From positions 284,278 to 348,277 of the forward strand of contig NMRB01000180.1 in assembly GCA_002633025.1 (NCBI GenBank): DNA of 64,000 nucleotides, read 5' to 3'. The first letter of the stretch is position 1. Every line of letters begins with the position of its first letter. The translations under genes were made by a program, and so were the position numbers. This document shows, piece by piece, positions 47,328-61,237 of this stretch. The stretch is from Notospermus geniculatus (taxonomy: Eukaryota > Nemertea > Pilidiophora > Heteronemertea > Lineidae). Under the pieces are notes generated by a model. It was not told the DNA's origin. It worked only from the letters and a program-made list of their open reading frames with translations, and made no database searches.

Positions 47328-50300
47328 TTATTCATCGTCGCAGGCGAGTTTTCCGTTTTGCAGCAGAATCATTTTGAGTTCCTCTTTGTTGATTTTTCCA
47401 TCGTTGTTGACGTCCCATTTCTCTAGAATGGTGTCCTTCACACACATGAGATCTCTCTCGTCGTAATCCTGAAATGAAAAGAAAACATTGCTGCTTTGGA
47501 GATGCCCGAGTTTTCCTCTAAAAGAGGAACAGTGGGCCTAAAGCGGGCTGCACACCAGGCGATATCGCAAGTGATTCTGATCGCCACCGATCAAAATCGG
47601 CTGTTGACGCCAGGTGTGCGCTGGACAGCGATGCGTGAAATCTTCTCGCAGCGATGATCGCCCAGTGTCAAACAATCCTCGTCGGCTGCATCATCCGAAT
47701 GGCTCCACCATAGATGTTCATACCTCTTGCACAAGAGCAAGTAGATCTTTGAGGAAGCCCTGTAGCTCTTCGTCATCGATGTAACCATTCCGGTCCTGCA
47801 ACGATAGGAATCTTGTTGGTGACAGTTGCTGGGTGTTAGAATTACATGGATACAGTACATGCATATCATTGATTATTGGTGCTTGTATGATCAAGCATTA
47901 TTGAAAAAAGGCAAAACGTTGTACAAAATCATTTCTTTTACCACCAGACGTCTTATACGGACATGTAAATATTAATATATCGTTGATAGGCACAATTTCC
48001 GCAAAGAGCACTCAACGCTGACAAAGCAGCCTGCGTTTCTTTTACTTTTACTAACATAACGACCGCAAACCACATCTTACCCTATCGTAGAGGCTGAAGA
48101 CTCGGTCTATATCATAGCTGGTGATCTTGCTTGCATTCTGAAAATGATCGAAATCTACGTAGAGCGACAGGTAGTGTAAGGAAAGCATAACTGTCAAATG
48201 ATATTAAACACGCAGATTGAGCTGTTGTCTAGTATCGCGAGTGATCACAAGAGGGAAGCTGATACGCTGCCTCCAGGGTTCTCGACGTCTGTTTCAGATG
48301 GATATGTATGAAAAATGTCCGTCAGATACTCCGAAACATAATCTGGGCAAATCCACAGTCGGTCAGGGTCCATATTCGTAAACATATTCAAGTCTAAGTA
48401 TGATACTTATCTTTTGTGTTGAACAAAAGATAAGTGCCACACTTAGACTTAAGTAGTTAATGGACCAAGTCTCCCACCGATGTGCGACATGCAAGCATTG
48501 GCGGGTGCAATGTACGTACATGTAGGTTAGCGCTTACAATGGCCTATACATGCAACTAGACCAACCGAATGGTCACAATAGACTTATGAAAGAATTCGTT
48601 CCTCCACCGTGTTCACCACATGCGTATTAATTTTGACAATTGAATAGACCATACACACCAGTTCCAGTTGTTACGTAAGATACTCCTATCATATTACGAA
48701 TATTCATATCTCTCACACTGAAGAAAATTCCACAAACGTGGGCCAACTTGACTTATTTTCAGAAGCTTTTATTTCCTTGAAAACATCTGCCGTCACAATA
48801 TCGTTGTCGGCCAACAAAAAGACCCATGGTCGTGTTTTACCAATTCGCCGCTGCGGGTAGTACCAAAATGGCGACCACAAATGTCGGAAAAACACGATTC
48901 ACACTGGTCTAAACTATGAAAGAAGCAGACTAGGCACTTCTCAAGTGAGAATTTTCTCGCGTGAGCTGGCTGGCTCTCTATGGGCACGCAATGGACAGAC
49001 GTGTGTAGTCTGCCGGAATATTGCCCATTGAGAGCCAATTCGCACGAGAAAACTCACGTATAAAGGAACACCTTAACGAACCCTTCTGCCATGGATTTCA
49101 CGAGGGCAACCAAACAGGATGCTGTTAGAATATTCACACTGCTATACTCTGTCAACTATCTACAAGCCCCACGCCCATTTTTTCAGTTAAGTTAATAAGA
49201 ATATTAATGAATCTTTACCCTACGGTTTATCGCGCTCTGAAAAAAATGACAGAACTTAATATACCAGGCAAAATGATTCTTCAATAAGATAGCAAGCATG
49301 GAGGGAAGTAAACTCCCTACGCAGTTGTGTATCGCGCCCCCTTCGGTTTACTCGCTCTCCACAACTGCTTAACTTCGTAAGATTCGCCGCGTTCGGTCAA
49401 CAGATGGCGCTGAGAGAGTCGACCAATGAGAGCACCGAGCAACCGGTAACCAAGCTGGCCTAAGACACTTTTTCATTGGCCGAGCGATTCGTAGCCATGG
49501 TAGCACAAGAACATCCGTTGCCAACGGGCCAAACAGTTCTGAAAGCAGCGTGCTGATAGGCTGTAAAACTCGCGCCAGGCCCAGACGCCATCTGTTGACC
49601 AACCGCGGCGACTTCCACGAAGTAAAGCAGTTGTGGAGAGCGAGTAAACCGAAGGGGGCGCGGTACACAACTGCGTAGGGAGTTTAGCTGAGAAGGTGCT
49701 GTAATAGAACCAAGAAGTGGTTATGGTAGCATTTATGGGATGTTGTTACTACTCTGCCTCCTATAAGGGAATTGCATTGTTCATTGTATAGCTATGTGTT
49801 CGGCAATATGGGGCGGGGGGGGGGGGGTTAGACACGTACAACGTTTCTTAAAAATTCAGATTCAAGGCACACCAATGTATGGTTTTGCTGTCTGTACTCG
49901 TAAAGTCCCTGACGTTTACCCGTGGTTAACTTTCATCATCCAGGAAAACAAAAGAAATATTTAAACCCTCAATTACATGTACCTTGTGACACAAAAGAAA
50001 AAATAAACCAACTTGCAAAATTCACGGAGAAACCTATTGCATAACCAGGTTACCTCATTCGGAACAGAAGGAAAACGAGTGCGAGTTACAGTAACATCCT
50101 AAGCAAAAGAATAATGTGCCGTGAATCTGAATTAAGAAAAGTTGTACAGTACGCGTAAACACCTTTATAAATATGGCCAATGAAAACTAGAGTTTTGTAA
50201 TGATACAATCAAGCAAAGAAAAAGGGTAGATGTAAGATTTCATGAATCGTATATAAAATGGGTAGTAGACACAAGATTTACTCCAAACACGTAGAAGTTT

Positions 50301-53300
50301 CTTCGATTCGTGCGTATTCTGCAATTTAACAAAATAACAATAGGATGGGTATATGTTCCAAGATTACAAACAAGATTACGAACAAACAAGCATGCGGTTC
50401 AAACACTGCCCACCAAGATAGAATTCGTATGGTTGGAAACATACACACGTCATGGGTTTCAAAAATGTTAGTTTACAGGACGTATGTAGGGCCTACACTT
50501 AGGCCTATGGTACAGTGCAGTCGGCCTACACTAAAGTGTCATGGCTACCTACCATCAACTTAATAACTAATGCTACACAAGTATTTATGACTATGTTATC
50601 GCGCATGCGCTGAATGAAAATAATAATACGATGCTAAAATTTACAATGTTGAAAGCAATGCAACGCTGAAATTTATACTGTTGGAAGCAATGCAGATAGG
50701 TACAGCTACACGGGTTTCAATTTTTGTGTAAGCTATAGGAGGTACACGCTGTGCTGAACACTCAGACGGCCTGCTGGCGAAGTATCAGATCAGAAGTCCT
50801 CAAACTTCATCACTTGGGCGTTGTTAGATTACAAGCAATTGACCAACGATGTTTTTTTTCGGAAAGGAAATCTTATGCATGTGCATGTATGTGTTCACTC
50901 AGTTAACGGAAAAAGGTGCTTTTTCACGCCAGAAGGTTGTCATTTGGTGTTCAGCAGTTCATGGCAACAACAGCCTTGTCTTACCTCGGCTCCAAGGGAC
51001 TATAATGACAACAGAGCAGACTGTATGGAACGTACATTACATATAGGCATTATGCGCTATTCGGAAGCAGTGGATAATGTATCAATGCAAGTGTTATTAA
51101 GTGTGTGCCGTATGATGTGGTTGCCATCTTATTCCACTGATGTAAAATAATTTAGGATAGGTGAGCCGACAAAGATGCCCGTCACAGAATTCAATGAGAG
51201 ATGAAAAATAAACGCAGAGAATAGGACAAAGGAGAAGGATTTGTTAAAATTTGCATGTAAAGACGGAGCAGTTGTAATGGTAAAAACATCTCTGAGGTAC
51301 CGTTACTTTGTCATCTTACTGTGACTCACAGAAACACGGCAAGGGAATTGGAAAAGCATTGAAAACGAAGTTAGTTTGGTTGCAGTGATTTTGGATGCAG
51401 TCATGGTTCAAAGGTGAGACCAGGCAACATGGAAAGGAGTTGGAAAATCTGGTTCCTGAAGCAGCGCCCTCCATAGGCACCATCAATTTCAGAAGAGACA
51501 GATAAAAAGGAGGCAAAGTTGCAAATATGTGTTCCAATAAATTGTCAAACCCTCCACAAAATATTCGTTCACGCAGTCATTTACCTGATCGGTGGGTAAC
51601 AGAATTCTCGAAAACAATCTCTAAATCAATGTACAAAATATAAACTTATAAGAAATCATATTTTGACGCGAGAAGTTAGGCCTTTTGACCCAAAATAGTA
51701 AGTATAAGTGCATAATTCTAAGTCTAAGCATGCCCAAATGTAAGTAAGTATACGTGCCCAAATCTAAGTACACGTGTGGTGTCTGTTTAGCAAGGGACGT
51801 AATTACCGCATTCAAAGAAAGATATTCAGCGTGATATTCGTCATAGTACAATGTATAATATTATGTTCGTACATGTAATATTAAATATATGATGTTTGTG
51901 ATGTTGTATAATAGACGTTCCGCGTCATCTTGGTGGCACTGCATGATGTAGTAGTTTCGAACTACATGTACATAGCAAATTACGGCGTTGCAGTATGTAT
52001 CTGCTGATTTTGATCGGATTCAATTGAAGGCGTACAATGTCCGGTCCACTCCCAGAATCAAGCAAGTTATTGCTAAGAATTTCCGCCACACCAATGATAT
52101 ACGAACCGATAAATAATGATAAAAACAGGTACCTTACATGTATCAAGGTGATGACGCACATATTAACGTTAAAATTGATTTGTCCGAATACTGGATTAGG
52201 GAACGATGTCGTGCTATCTATCGGGTGAGACTAAACCTCGGTGATGTTGTGGACAAGCAAATTTAACGGAAACTGAATCCGAAAGGTGGTTTTTTAATGC
52301 CGTCATAAAACCCTAATTACCCCCGAGACATGGGCTGGTATTCATAAAGTTAGCAAATGCTTTTACTTAAGATTTGCACAGCGAGGTCCAATGTAAATGT
52401 ACTACAAAACCTGAAGTAAAAGCATTTGCTAGCTTTTAGGAATACCAGCCAGGCACTTTACAAAGCGTACGCTGCGCCCCCGACGTTGACAAAGAGTTTT
52501 GCAATGAGACTCAAGTGTACGTGACAACAGAACTTGAATCGATGAAATTTCAGATCGCTTGCCAAGAACTGTGTGAACCCCAACCTACCATGGGCCATGC
52601 CGTCTCAACATGAACTCACGACATCAACATTAAGTGTGTTGTGAATATTTTCAATGAACACACTGGGCGACTTACTCTATGATAGGGATTTCTTTCTTTA
52701 TTGACCTGAGGTGGGGAATACAGAGGAATAAATATAATATGGCACGTTGGCTCTTTTCTGAAATTATCTTCCTCCCTCCAGCCTTTCGCATGACAGATAA
52801 CGTATCTTGAGTGACTGTGTGTGCTCAATGCAGATGTTTCATTGCCACAAGCTTGGCTTAATCTCGGTGCATAGGCGACTCACTATTAGCAAAAAACAAC
52901 ATAGACTGCACGGCATTTAGGCGTGACAATCAAAAACTGGAACTACTCTTAGCCGTATTGCACAACAATTGAAGATAAAAATCTGATGTCCTGACGATTC
53001 ACTTGTACAATCTTATAACATTTTAAGCTATATATTCCTTGTCAGACTCACCTTGAATATGGGTCGGCACAGAAAATTCTCCTTCACTGGAAGTAACCTG
53101 TGAACAGTAGTAAATGCTTTAAAAATCCAAATGACGTCAAGAAGATATATAGACGTCATCAATATCGCTTGCGCTTCTTCTTTGATAGTTCTACGACAGG
53201 AATCCAATAGGTCCAGGGCAATATAGCACCCGGACTTTGATTCCAGGGACTATTTCAGCGTTCACACCGGTATTAGCATAAAGTAAGCAGTGAAGTCTGA

Positions 53301-56300
53301 CAATTTTTCAAGTATATGTTACAAAACTACGTGAATCACTGTTTTCTGTTGGTATGGGGTTTGTTATCTACACGAATTAAGCACCGAAATTTAACTCACT
53401 TAGCCATCTCACTGAGCTGCAGCTTCCCGTCGTGATTCTGGTCGAACAGCTGGAGCTGGAAGTAAATTTTCCAGAGTTAGTTGCTTCCTTGAATTGCATG
53501 GTCAGTTGACTAGCATGATCAATCGCATTTACCAAACATGACATCACCGCAACACAGACGAGGAACCATGTCATTTGTTGCTTTATACTATGTACACCGC
53601 AACTTTGCTTCAAAAGCCAGTTATATTTGTGTGTGTTCAGAGCGCCACCTCAATTTTCAGGCCTATAATCGAAGGCTACAATTCCGACCAATCGGCTGTC
53701 ATGCCTGAAAGCAATGACTGCAGGCAACCTTGACTTGTGTAAAGGCAAAAGACTCGGTGAAAGGCATGTCTCAAGTTTACATGCGATTACAATGCTCCCA
53801 TTGTAGAGCGTCCTCTGAGGTAACCAATAGCCTCATCCCTTCGCGGTCATCGTTCCTTGGTTGTCGTGTGCGGTGACGAAGAGAACCATTGATTACCTCA
53901 GGATCGCTTTACCGTAGAGCTATAAGGATCAGGGTCAGCTTCTGTTGCTGCGTGAACTCTGAGAGATCAAGAACGGTATATGGCCCATACTCATTTTACG
54001 TGCGCTTTTCGTGATCCTTCAAAAACATCTAATTACTTTAATGAGCATCAGAGTGCGTGTAGCCTTCAGTAAGCAACACCTTTGATAGCTTTTACCATTA
54101 TCGACCTTCCCTGCTTCTTGCTGCTAATGAGCAAGGTGTTGATATCCGAGTGTGATGAGGGGACGCCTTGTCACAGATCAGAGTTCCTGTTTTAAGGCGG
54201 AATCAATAAACCAGTTTATGATACCAGGCCGTTGATAAAAATCCGTTTTATTTGATATCAGACGTACGTGGGGGAAAAGACGTTTTTAAAGGGAGACTCC
54301 ACTCACTGTAAATTATTGAATTTTATCAATCCATGGAGGCTATTGCCATGAGTTGTGATGTCATTAGTGTCAATAGGCCGACGACCTTTATTGTAGTGAA
54401 TGAGCTAATACTGTGACTGCCTTTGTACCTTCATAAATATGCACTGAGCACATAATACATCACATGTGCTGTGCAATGATCCCCTTGGGATGCAATAAAA
54501 ATGCTTAAAATGATGAGTTTGCTGCTTTAAAAAAATACGACATGTTGCAGATAATGTATCAATGAATTTGAATGTATTAACGATATTTAAAAAAATCAAA
54601 ATTTTACACAATGAATGGAGTCTCCCTTTAAACTAGTTTTGAGTAGTTTCGTTCCTGTACTCACCATTGTGTCGGTGTATTCTAGGATTTTCTCCTCTGA
54701 TACCTGTACGTCTGGCCGAGCTTCCTTCAGCAGATGTTTCAGAAATTCCTGAAATAGAGTCAATAAAATTGCTTTACATTTCACGATGCAGACAGTGAGA
54801 TGAATGCTTCTCAAAATTCTCTCTTGAAGTGAAACCAGTTTAGTTCTAAAGGGCCTCTCCGTGTGAGTGTTTTCCCCTGCAAGAGTTAGCTCTTTGTGGA
54901 CTACTCAACAGTAGATAAAATTATGGAAAGTGGTTTGTGTCATTGGTCTTTGTATAAGTCGTCAGGGAACCAACAAATGGCCCATCGAGAGCCAACTAGC
55001 GCGAGAAAACTCTCATGCGGATCGCAGCAGCTCCTTTCGTGATTCAGTAATCATTGTTCAAGATAACGTTAATTGCCTTTGATCGCTTATCAAGGACATG
55101 TATGTACGAAGTAACCGCCTCTCCATCACGGTAACAAATCCTTCTGACATCGGTATGCCTTTCACGTCAGAGTATGTAGATTTCAGTGAAGTATTGTGAC
55201 CATGGGGACGTGGAGACCAATATAATTCCAGTCGGATGCCCCAGTGGTCGATGCGACATACACTCACTAGTCCGTCTCCTGATCTTAAGTGCCGCAGAGA
55301 TTGATGGCCGATAGTTAACCTTACCTTAAGTTCGTCAGCTTCGACGTAACCGCTGTTATCCCTATCGAACTGTTTCCAGACCTGAAAACATGGTCAGTAA
55401 TGGTGTTAAAGTAGCCGAGTGCGGTTGGAAAATCTCCTGCTCATGTTTTAAACATAAGAGGGACACGTTCTATGTGGCTCTGGATTGTTGTTAATGGGTT
55501 TGGGAGTTGAACGGCTGCGATGTGTGGGGTAAGAAAAGATACAATTTGATGCGTGATGGGGAAAATAAATACAGGTTTTCGACCATATCAGAAAAAATAT
55601 TGATCAACAATGCCTCAGTGGTACTTTCAAACAAGCTTCCTTCGGTTCTTTTAGGATGACTTTGGTGTCACAGCAGAAAACCTTTTAAAAGTGGTCTCAC
55701 ATCCATCAGAAGTGCGTGTATTCACAAAGTGTCACAAAGAGCACTTTGTTTTCTGATTCCTACGTGGATACCGAAAGAAATGTTTTGAGACTTCTTTTCT
55801 GTGAGTCGCCGTTGGAATTTTTCGCGAGAGAAGGCATGATACTCCGCTGGATCATTTGTCTGCCGACTCAATATTGACAGTGAGGGAAAAAACACGCGGG
55901 ATCTTTGGGAAGGCTCACTCGTTTCGATCCCCCAAGGCAGCTCTAGGTGTAAATATAGGAAATCATTATCGACTTGCAAGACGCAACCAGAATAATTATC
56001 CTTCGCAGGAGCCACGTTATTAGTGCCCGGGGAGTTCGAGTCACAACCTTTCACCGTGCAGTGATCAATTTTCTGGAGTTAAGATGGTTTCGAGGACATA
56101 AAACCGCCCCAAATTCTCCATCGATAGTGATTGACGTTGTGTTCGACCAGAATGGCCCAGGAGCTGAAATATTCATCGCGACACCGCAGTCCCATTCTTC
56201 TAATTCCATAGTGGGTGATAAGAGGGTTTGAATATTTCAGAAGACAATTTTCAGCTAAAATGGTTTGGAAGATAAGTGCCGGTGGGCGAGGAGCACGAGT

Positions 56301-57149
56301 GACGAACACTCCTCAGTTATTCATTAGACATTTCTTCTTTATTAACAAGCTGTCGTCTTAAAATTGAAGAAACCTGCCGTACTTCTACATTAAAAGAGCC
56401 CACTTTGTAATATTCACGATCCAGCCCACTCATACTGACTATTTGTAGGGAGCATTGTGCTAAGTTGACCAATGACATGCAGGTTTTAGGACATGGTTGT
56501 TGATTGTCAAGCCTCACGCTCTGCTGCCGGTCTGTCGTCAATTTTTACACCAGCTGTAAGATCATAATCCATTGAATTGATAAGCCCACTCATTGTGGTC
56601 ACTCAATAGAGGCGTCGGCCGTGGCAGCCGGTTTGTCGGCGTTCGGTAGTCTTTGATCGCAGGCCTTACCATTCCAAAGAGTGTTGCTTCACATCAGTGG
56701 CTTGAACTCTCTTGAACTGTTGCAACAACACGTAAAGCTATTATCAAACTACATGTAATGTTCTTTGCTTACCTTCATAAACTCAACACTCGATTCTAAC
56801 GGATTATCCCGACGAAAAAGTAATAGAAAATTCTGCTCTGTTGGAAGAATTTGGGCAAGCTAAAATGAGAAGAACGTGCTGAAATATCATGGCCAGATTT
56901 GTAACCAGTTTAAAAAACTAAATCAAGTTACTTGCTGCTCAAGTTATTACTGGAATGCACTGTGGCTCGTGATGTAATCTACATGTACATGTACCTGTAT
57001 ATATGGTATCCAGGCAAAATGAGTACATCTGTTATACCAACAACAACAACGTTACTTACCTCACCAATTTCTATTCTTTGGTCATTATTTTCGTCGAAAG
57101 CTTCGAGGAAGGCGACTTTCAGGTCACATAAAGCGGATTCCGATATCGC
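47328..57149 (-). CDS. Calbindin-32-like EF-hand calcium-binding protein (5'-partial)
   Basis: Calbindin, calretinin and calbindin-32 are cytosolic six-EF-hand Ca2+ buffers of neurons. Nine minus-strand exons, 57149-57060, 56859-56773, 55381-55325, 54748-54665, 53455-53400, 53097-53052, 48137-48081, 47795-47724 and 47468-47328, join in phase to 230 residues. Linkers match the insect calbindin-32 pattern: [71 protein letters not shown], ending [15 protein letters not shown]. Five loops are seen: [12 protein letters not shown] (EF2, with Gln where position 6 is normally Gly), [36 protein letters not shown] and [12 protein letters not shown]. The EF1 exon and start are not settled. A segment at 57462-about 57405 (acceptor tttggcag; ECDGYVRTKQ) is a weak candidate for a degenerate EF1. 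Introns are large and carry several MITEs. Confidence 0.92.
48367..48466. mobile_element. Short MITE in a calbindin intron
   Basis: Ends ggtccatattcgtaaa and ttaatggacc, with inner inverted words aagtctaagt / acttagactt and cttatcttttgt / acaaaagataag, give an almost complete 100-bp foldback. Confidence 0.6.
48945..49058. mobile_element. MITE, gtgagagttttctcgcg family, copy 2
   Basis: Left end gtgagaattttctcgcgtga; right end the complement of gtgagttttctcgtgcgaat. Shorter centre than copy 1. Confidence 0.65.
49310..49685. mobile_element. MITE with about 65-bp inverted ends
   Basis: The left end begins aaactccctacgcagttgtg and continues through cccccttcggtttactcgct; the right end is its complement. 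The 240-bp centre has weak inverted repeats but no transposase. The largest complete inverted-repeat element of the right half. Confidence 0.8.
52333..52450. mobile_element. MITE, sister of 26654-26780
   Basis: Ends ggctggtattcataaagtta and the complement of ggctggtattcctaaaagct, with gcaaatgcttttac and ccaatgtaaatg inside, as in the 26.7-kb copy. Confidence 0.7.
54861..55020. mobile_element. MITE, gtgagagttttctcgcg family, copy 3
   Basis: The most diverged of the three copies: left end gtgtgagtgttttcccctgc, right end gccaactagcgcgagaaaac with tctcat. It lies in a calbindin intron. Confidence 0.55.
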
Positions 57150-57462
57150 CTGAAACGACAAAATGATAGACTTGGTGATTAAATGGGTTACAGCAACACA
57201 AAATCTTAAACTACTTTTGAAAATCGTGAGATTTTCGGAGGCAGGAGTGGCTGCTGAAAAGCTAAGCTTCATGATTGGATGAGAGTCAAAGTTGTTCGTA
57301 ATTGGCTTCAGTCATGGCGTAAAAGAATATCCATTTATAGAGGTTTCCTCATTCAATGTGCCGATTTAGGTTCATCGGTTTACATTTATGATGGATATTG
57401 ACGTTCATGAGAGCCACCCGAGCCGTCGATTCCTGTTTTGTTCGAACATATCCGTCGCATTC

Positions 57463-60400
57463 CTGCCAAAAAAAGATAAACAATTCTATAAGTAACTCAA
57501 TCTCAATAAGGAATTTATAACTTTGTAGACTTCTCCTCAACGTAGGGCGTTAATAGTTGAAGAAAAAAGTTGAGCAGGGAAAAGGAAGTAGGTGCCTCCG
57601 ATGCAACTGAAAATTAGATTATTCAGTCGGTTGCTGAGGTTCTTTTTCCTAATTGTAAATAAATGTGGCAATTCATCTCGTTATTTGGTGATTTCCTGAA
57701 CGGATCATATGATTGGCAGTTTATTGATTGACGTTTATGGAGTAGGTGGGAGCTGTTCCCTGGATTCAGGGAAGGATATTGAATTACGTGCCAGATCCAA
57801 TCTTTACCACGTACAGCTGTGTCAACATACGTTATGCGTCGCACAGTTGTGAAGTAAAGTACATGTACTTTGTGAACATGTACACATCGTCGCGCAAAGT
57901 GTCCTGTAATTGGGTACAGAGTACAAATAGCTGTAGGTCTATACGACATCTTTATTTACAGTGTACCAGCCTTCTTGGGACATGACATTTGATCTCCAAC
58001 AGATACTTTGTCCGTCAGTTTATCTAGAAATTGGAAAGGCTTTGAAAATCGTCTCATGCGGATGCGACCAGATGCAGGCGAAAGGTTAACGCGAAAAAAC
58101 CATTTGTTCCACAAGCTAATCGTCCCCAGGCTAATTGGTAATTGCAAATTCGATGAATGAGGTCGTGTCAGGTGTTGACATTTATTGACTGATCTCATTG
58201 GACGTTCATGTGGGTAAATTTGTCTTTGGTTTCTCATTGGCCATTACTGTCTAATGAATTGCTGACAAATGGCCGACGCGGGATACGTAACTACCTTCTT
58301 CTACGTAGGGTTTGACGTATGTTTTCTTGGATATTCTCCTGAAGTCAAACAAAATGTCACCAGGAAAAAGGCCAGTGATGGCTTTGAAGTTTTGGTCTGT
58401 CGTCGACCTCACATTTTTCGCCCCCGTCAGTTCGCTCCCGACTTCAGTCTGCCCCCAAAAGAAAAGTTAAACACGGCCTGAGTTGAAAGAGGATGGATGT
58501 TGTTTTTGCTGTGTCAAGGACCCCTTGCCACTGTACTCCTACAGCCCAGCATTTGGCTTACGTTCGTTTCCATATTCTTACAACGACGATTCATGAAGTT
58601 CGTAGTTGAAATTGCACTAACAATAACTATGTCAAGAACTCTTCAGCGAGATGGAGAAACTTGTGGTGATAGATTGAACTACCTCATGTAAGCCGGTTAC
58701 CGAGTATCATTGCTTTTAATTCGGTCGAGTAGTTCGTTTTCTGAGGTTTGTTCTACAGTGCCCTGAAACTTGACGCCGAACCGTCTATCTGAGGACGTAT
58801 GGGGAGCGTCTGTTTGGCTGAGGTAGTTCTCTTCAGTTCTGCATCAGCATTTAGAGGCGTACTCTTCCTATTCATGTATTGCCCAGCTTCGTGATCTTTC
58901 GATTGAACAATACAAAGGGAGGACGGACCGATAGATGTGGTACTTATGAGGAACAACTTGAAGAAACTGTACATTTTGCCTGGAAATCATGCAATACTTT
59001 TGATCCATGTTCATTTGGAGGTCCCCCAGCAATATTCGTTTCAACCCCTCATAATTACAAAAGGAAAACATTGTGCACATTGTCAGGCAGATTTTCGGCT
59101 ACGCCTTATGATCACCATTCCTTACATCATAACCACCAGTCGTCAATTTCGTATCAATTATACGTTATTCGAGTTGACCAGATGACAGTCATTGTTGCCA
59201 CACAAAAAACCGTTCAGCCGTGACAGCCATTCCATTATTTGGTCTTCGATTCTAGACCTGGCGCTTGCCGTCGGCTTTGGATCCTTGAAGGCATTGGCGT
59301 GCTTTCTGTTGAACTCCCTCATACACAGATACAAAGTGGCAGGCACGCCACTGGATATTTGAATTGGTACCGTAGTTAAAATCTGGCCAGTCCGGGCACT
59401 TTGTACTCAGGGGTGTAAAGAACGAACCTCTACGATATGAAACAACAGCATACCGAGTCAACATCACTATCGATACTCAGTTGTTTTATTACTTATGATA
59501 AGAGTTACCAATGATACGGCATACACCCGCGTTGTCCGGGCACTGAACTACAGGATGTTTCAAAAAAAACGTAGTCATCTCTAAAATATCTGCTAGAACC
59601 CAAACCCATGAATATTTTTGCCTCAGATTTTGTAAGCTGCTAGGTGTAGACATACTCATAATGTTTATGTAATGTTTGTATGGTGGTGTCTTGTTATGAC
59701 AGAACAGTGACCCCAAAAGTAAAAGGGTCCGAAGTGCAGGTGTCCTCCAAACAATAAAAGAACCATGATGTAAGTTCACTGAGGACATTTCAATGATTGG
59801 GCTGAAGGGAACTCTGCAAACCCTTCTGAATGGCTATTACCTAAGAAGCTGACAAAAAGGGTGTACTACTGTAAAGATGATTTTAGTCAGTGTCAACAGG
59901 TTGGTGTCAAAGATGCCACAGTTCACAGCAGAACAGCGCACCTTCATGTGCTTGAGTACACCAAAACCAATTCACGAACAATGGTGGCCATGTAGAAGGT
60001 ACATGTAGCTTCCAGTAACCCTGGCCAATTCTGTACGCAACAAAAGAAATAAATGTTTCATTGCTTTCTGATAAATCTTTGTTTTTTTCGCATTTTGCAC
60101 CTGCTCAGTCCGAGGCCTCTTATTTATCCACGCATGAAGCGGTCAGAGCCAAAATTTCTCCAGCACCTATCTACATAGCAAATCTGAGCCAAAACTATCC
60201 ATGGGTTTGGGTTCTAGGAGATATTTTAGAGATGACAACTTTTTTTGAAACACCCTGTAGATGGGCCCAAGAAGTGGATCATAGAATTGATTACTTGCCC
60301 TTGAATTGTGTGACAAGGTCCTTATGTTTCATAACTCACGCTAATCTACCTCTTTAGTTACTGTATCAGGAATATCGCAGTCACGAGCAAGTGATTATTC

Positions 60401-61237
60401 CAGAATGCGAGTTCCTATTTCAAGCCAACAGTTCTTCTTGATAAGATTACATAGTAAGACTCTTATAGGCCATCCATCATGCTTGGTTCTACCAATGATG
60501 TTTGCCTAACTATTCAATCATGATGCGGCGATATTAAAGGCGGTCTATTACCCGGTGTGTATTGACAGGTACGGACTACAACAGCACTTGATACTGGTAA
60601 GACGTTAGACATGGCTTCTGACAGACTGCGAAGCTAAAACCGAGAACAGAAGGCCAATTATTTTCGAATCAATCTGTTTGAAGCAATAACGTCTGCTCGC
60701 CAAAATCTAACTGGCAACAAGACGAAGGTAAAACTTGTAGGCAAAAGTTGTAACATCTGTGAGTGTTTCTGTAGCTCAGTGTTCCCCAACAATAGACGGG
60801 GCCTGGGATGGTTATTGTTGGGTTAGTTGCCGCTTAATCCGTCAGGAGGGAAACGATAAGAACAACACAGAAATACGGGGAACACTGACCGACGTTACAC
60901 CGGCCCAGCCGCATCAGCATCGCTACGAAATCCCTTGATCAAGGAAGGGAGAGACTGGAAAATCACCTGTAATGAAATCGTCGGTGTCCTTTTAAACGAC
61001 TGCAAAGCATCATTTAGACTTACACGTAGATTATACTGTTGATCGTGCTTGAAGTACATGTGGTAAATACGTGTACATAAAAAGACGTCCTAATTATACT
61101 GTGCTAAAACGAGGCCTTGGCGATATCGAGATCGATTCATCTGAAGTAAACAAACTCATAAGAATCTGGAAGTTATCGTGTCTGACCGTCGCAAGCAAAC
61201 ATTCAATTGTCCTACCGGCTGATCATGCCATAGAAAA
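57463..61237. other. Gap between calbindin and the GPCR pair
   Basis: No supported exon is seen. About 58640-58730 resembles 62985-63055 (shared ggtgatagattgaact and gccggttacc words), i.e. part of the 5' flank of the second GPCR occurs here too. A transposon fossil occupies 59549-60260. Short hairpins occur near 60782-60830. Confidence 0.45.
59549..60260 (+). mobile_element. Mariner-like transposon remnant with inverted ends
   Basis: Left end ctacaggatgtttcaaaaaa, right end the complement of ctacagggtgtttcaaaaaa. The similarity runs about 85 bp inward (aacccaaacccatg / catgggtttgggtt). Inside, 59913-60008 reads MPQFTAEQRTFMCLS and then stops. This recalls the helix-turn-helix start of some mariner-type transposases (a MPxFxxEQRxF-type start). 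The rest is deleted, so the copy is dead. Confidence 0.6.

Noticed and set aside
58269-58481. 70-codon open frame with a start resembling a small secreted protein
   Set aside because: Its end lies in the flank segment shared with 62.96 kb, where the frame is not kept.
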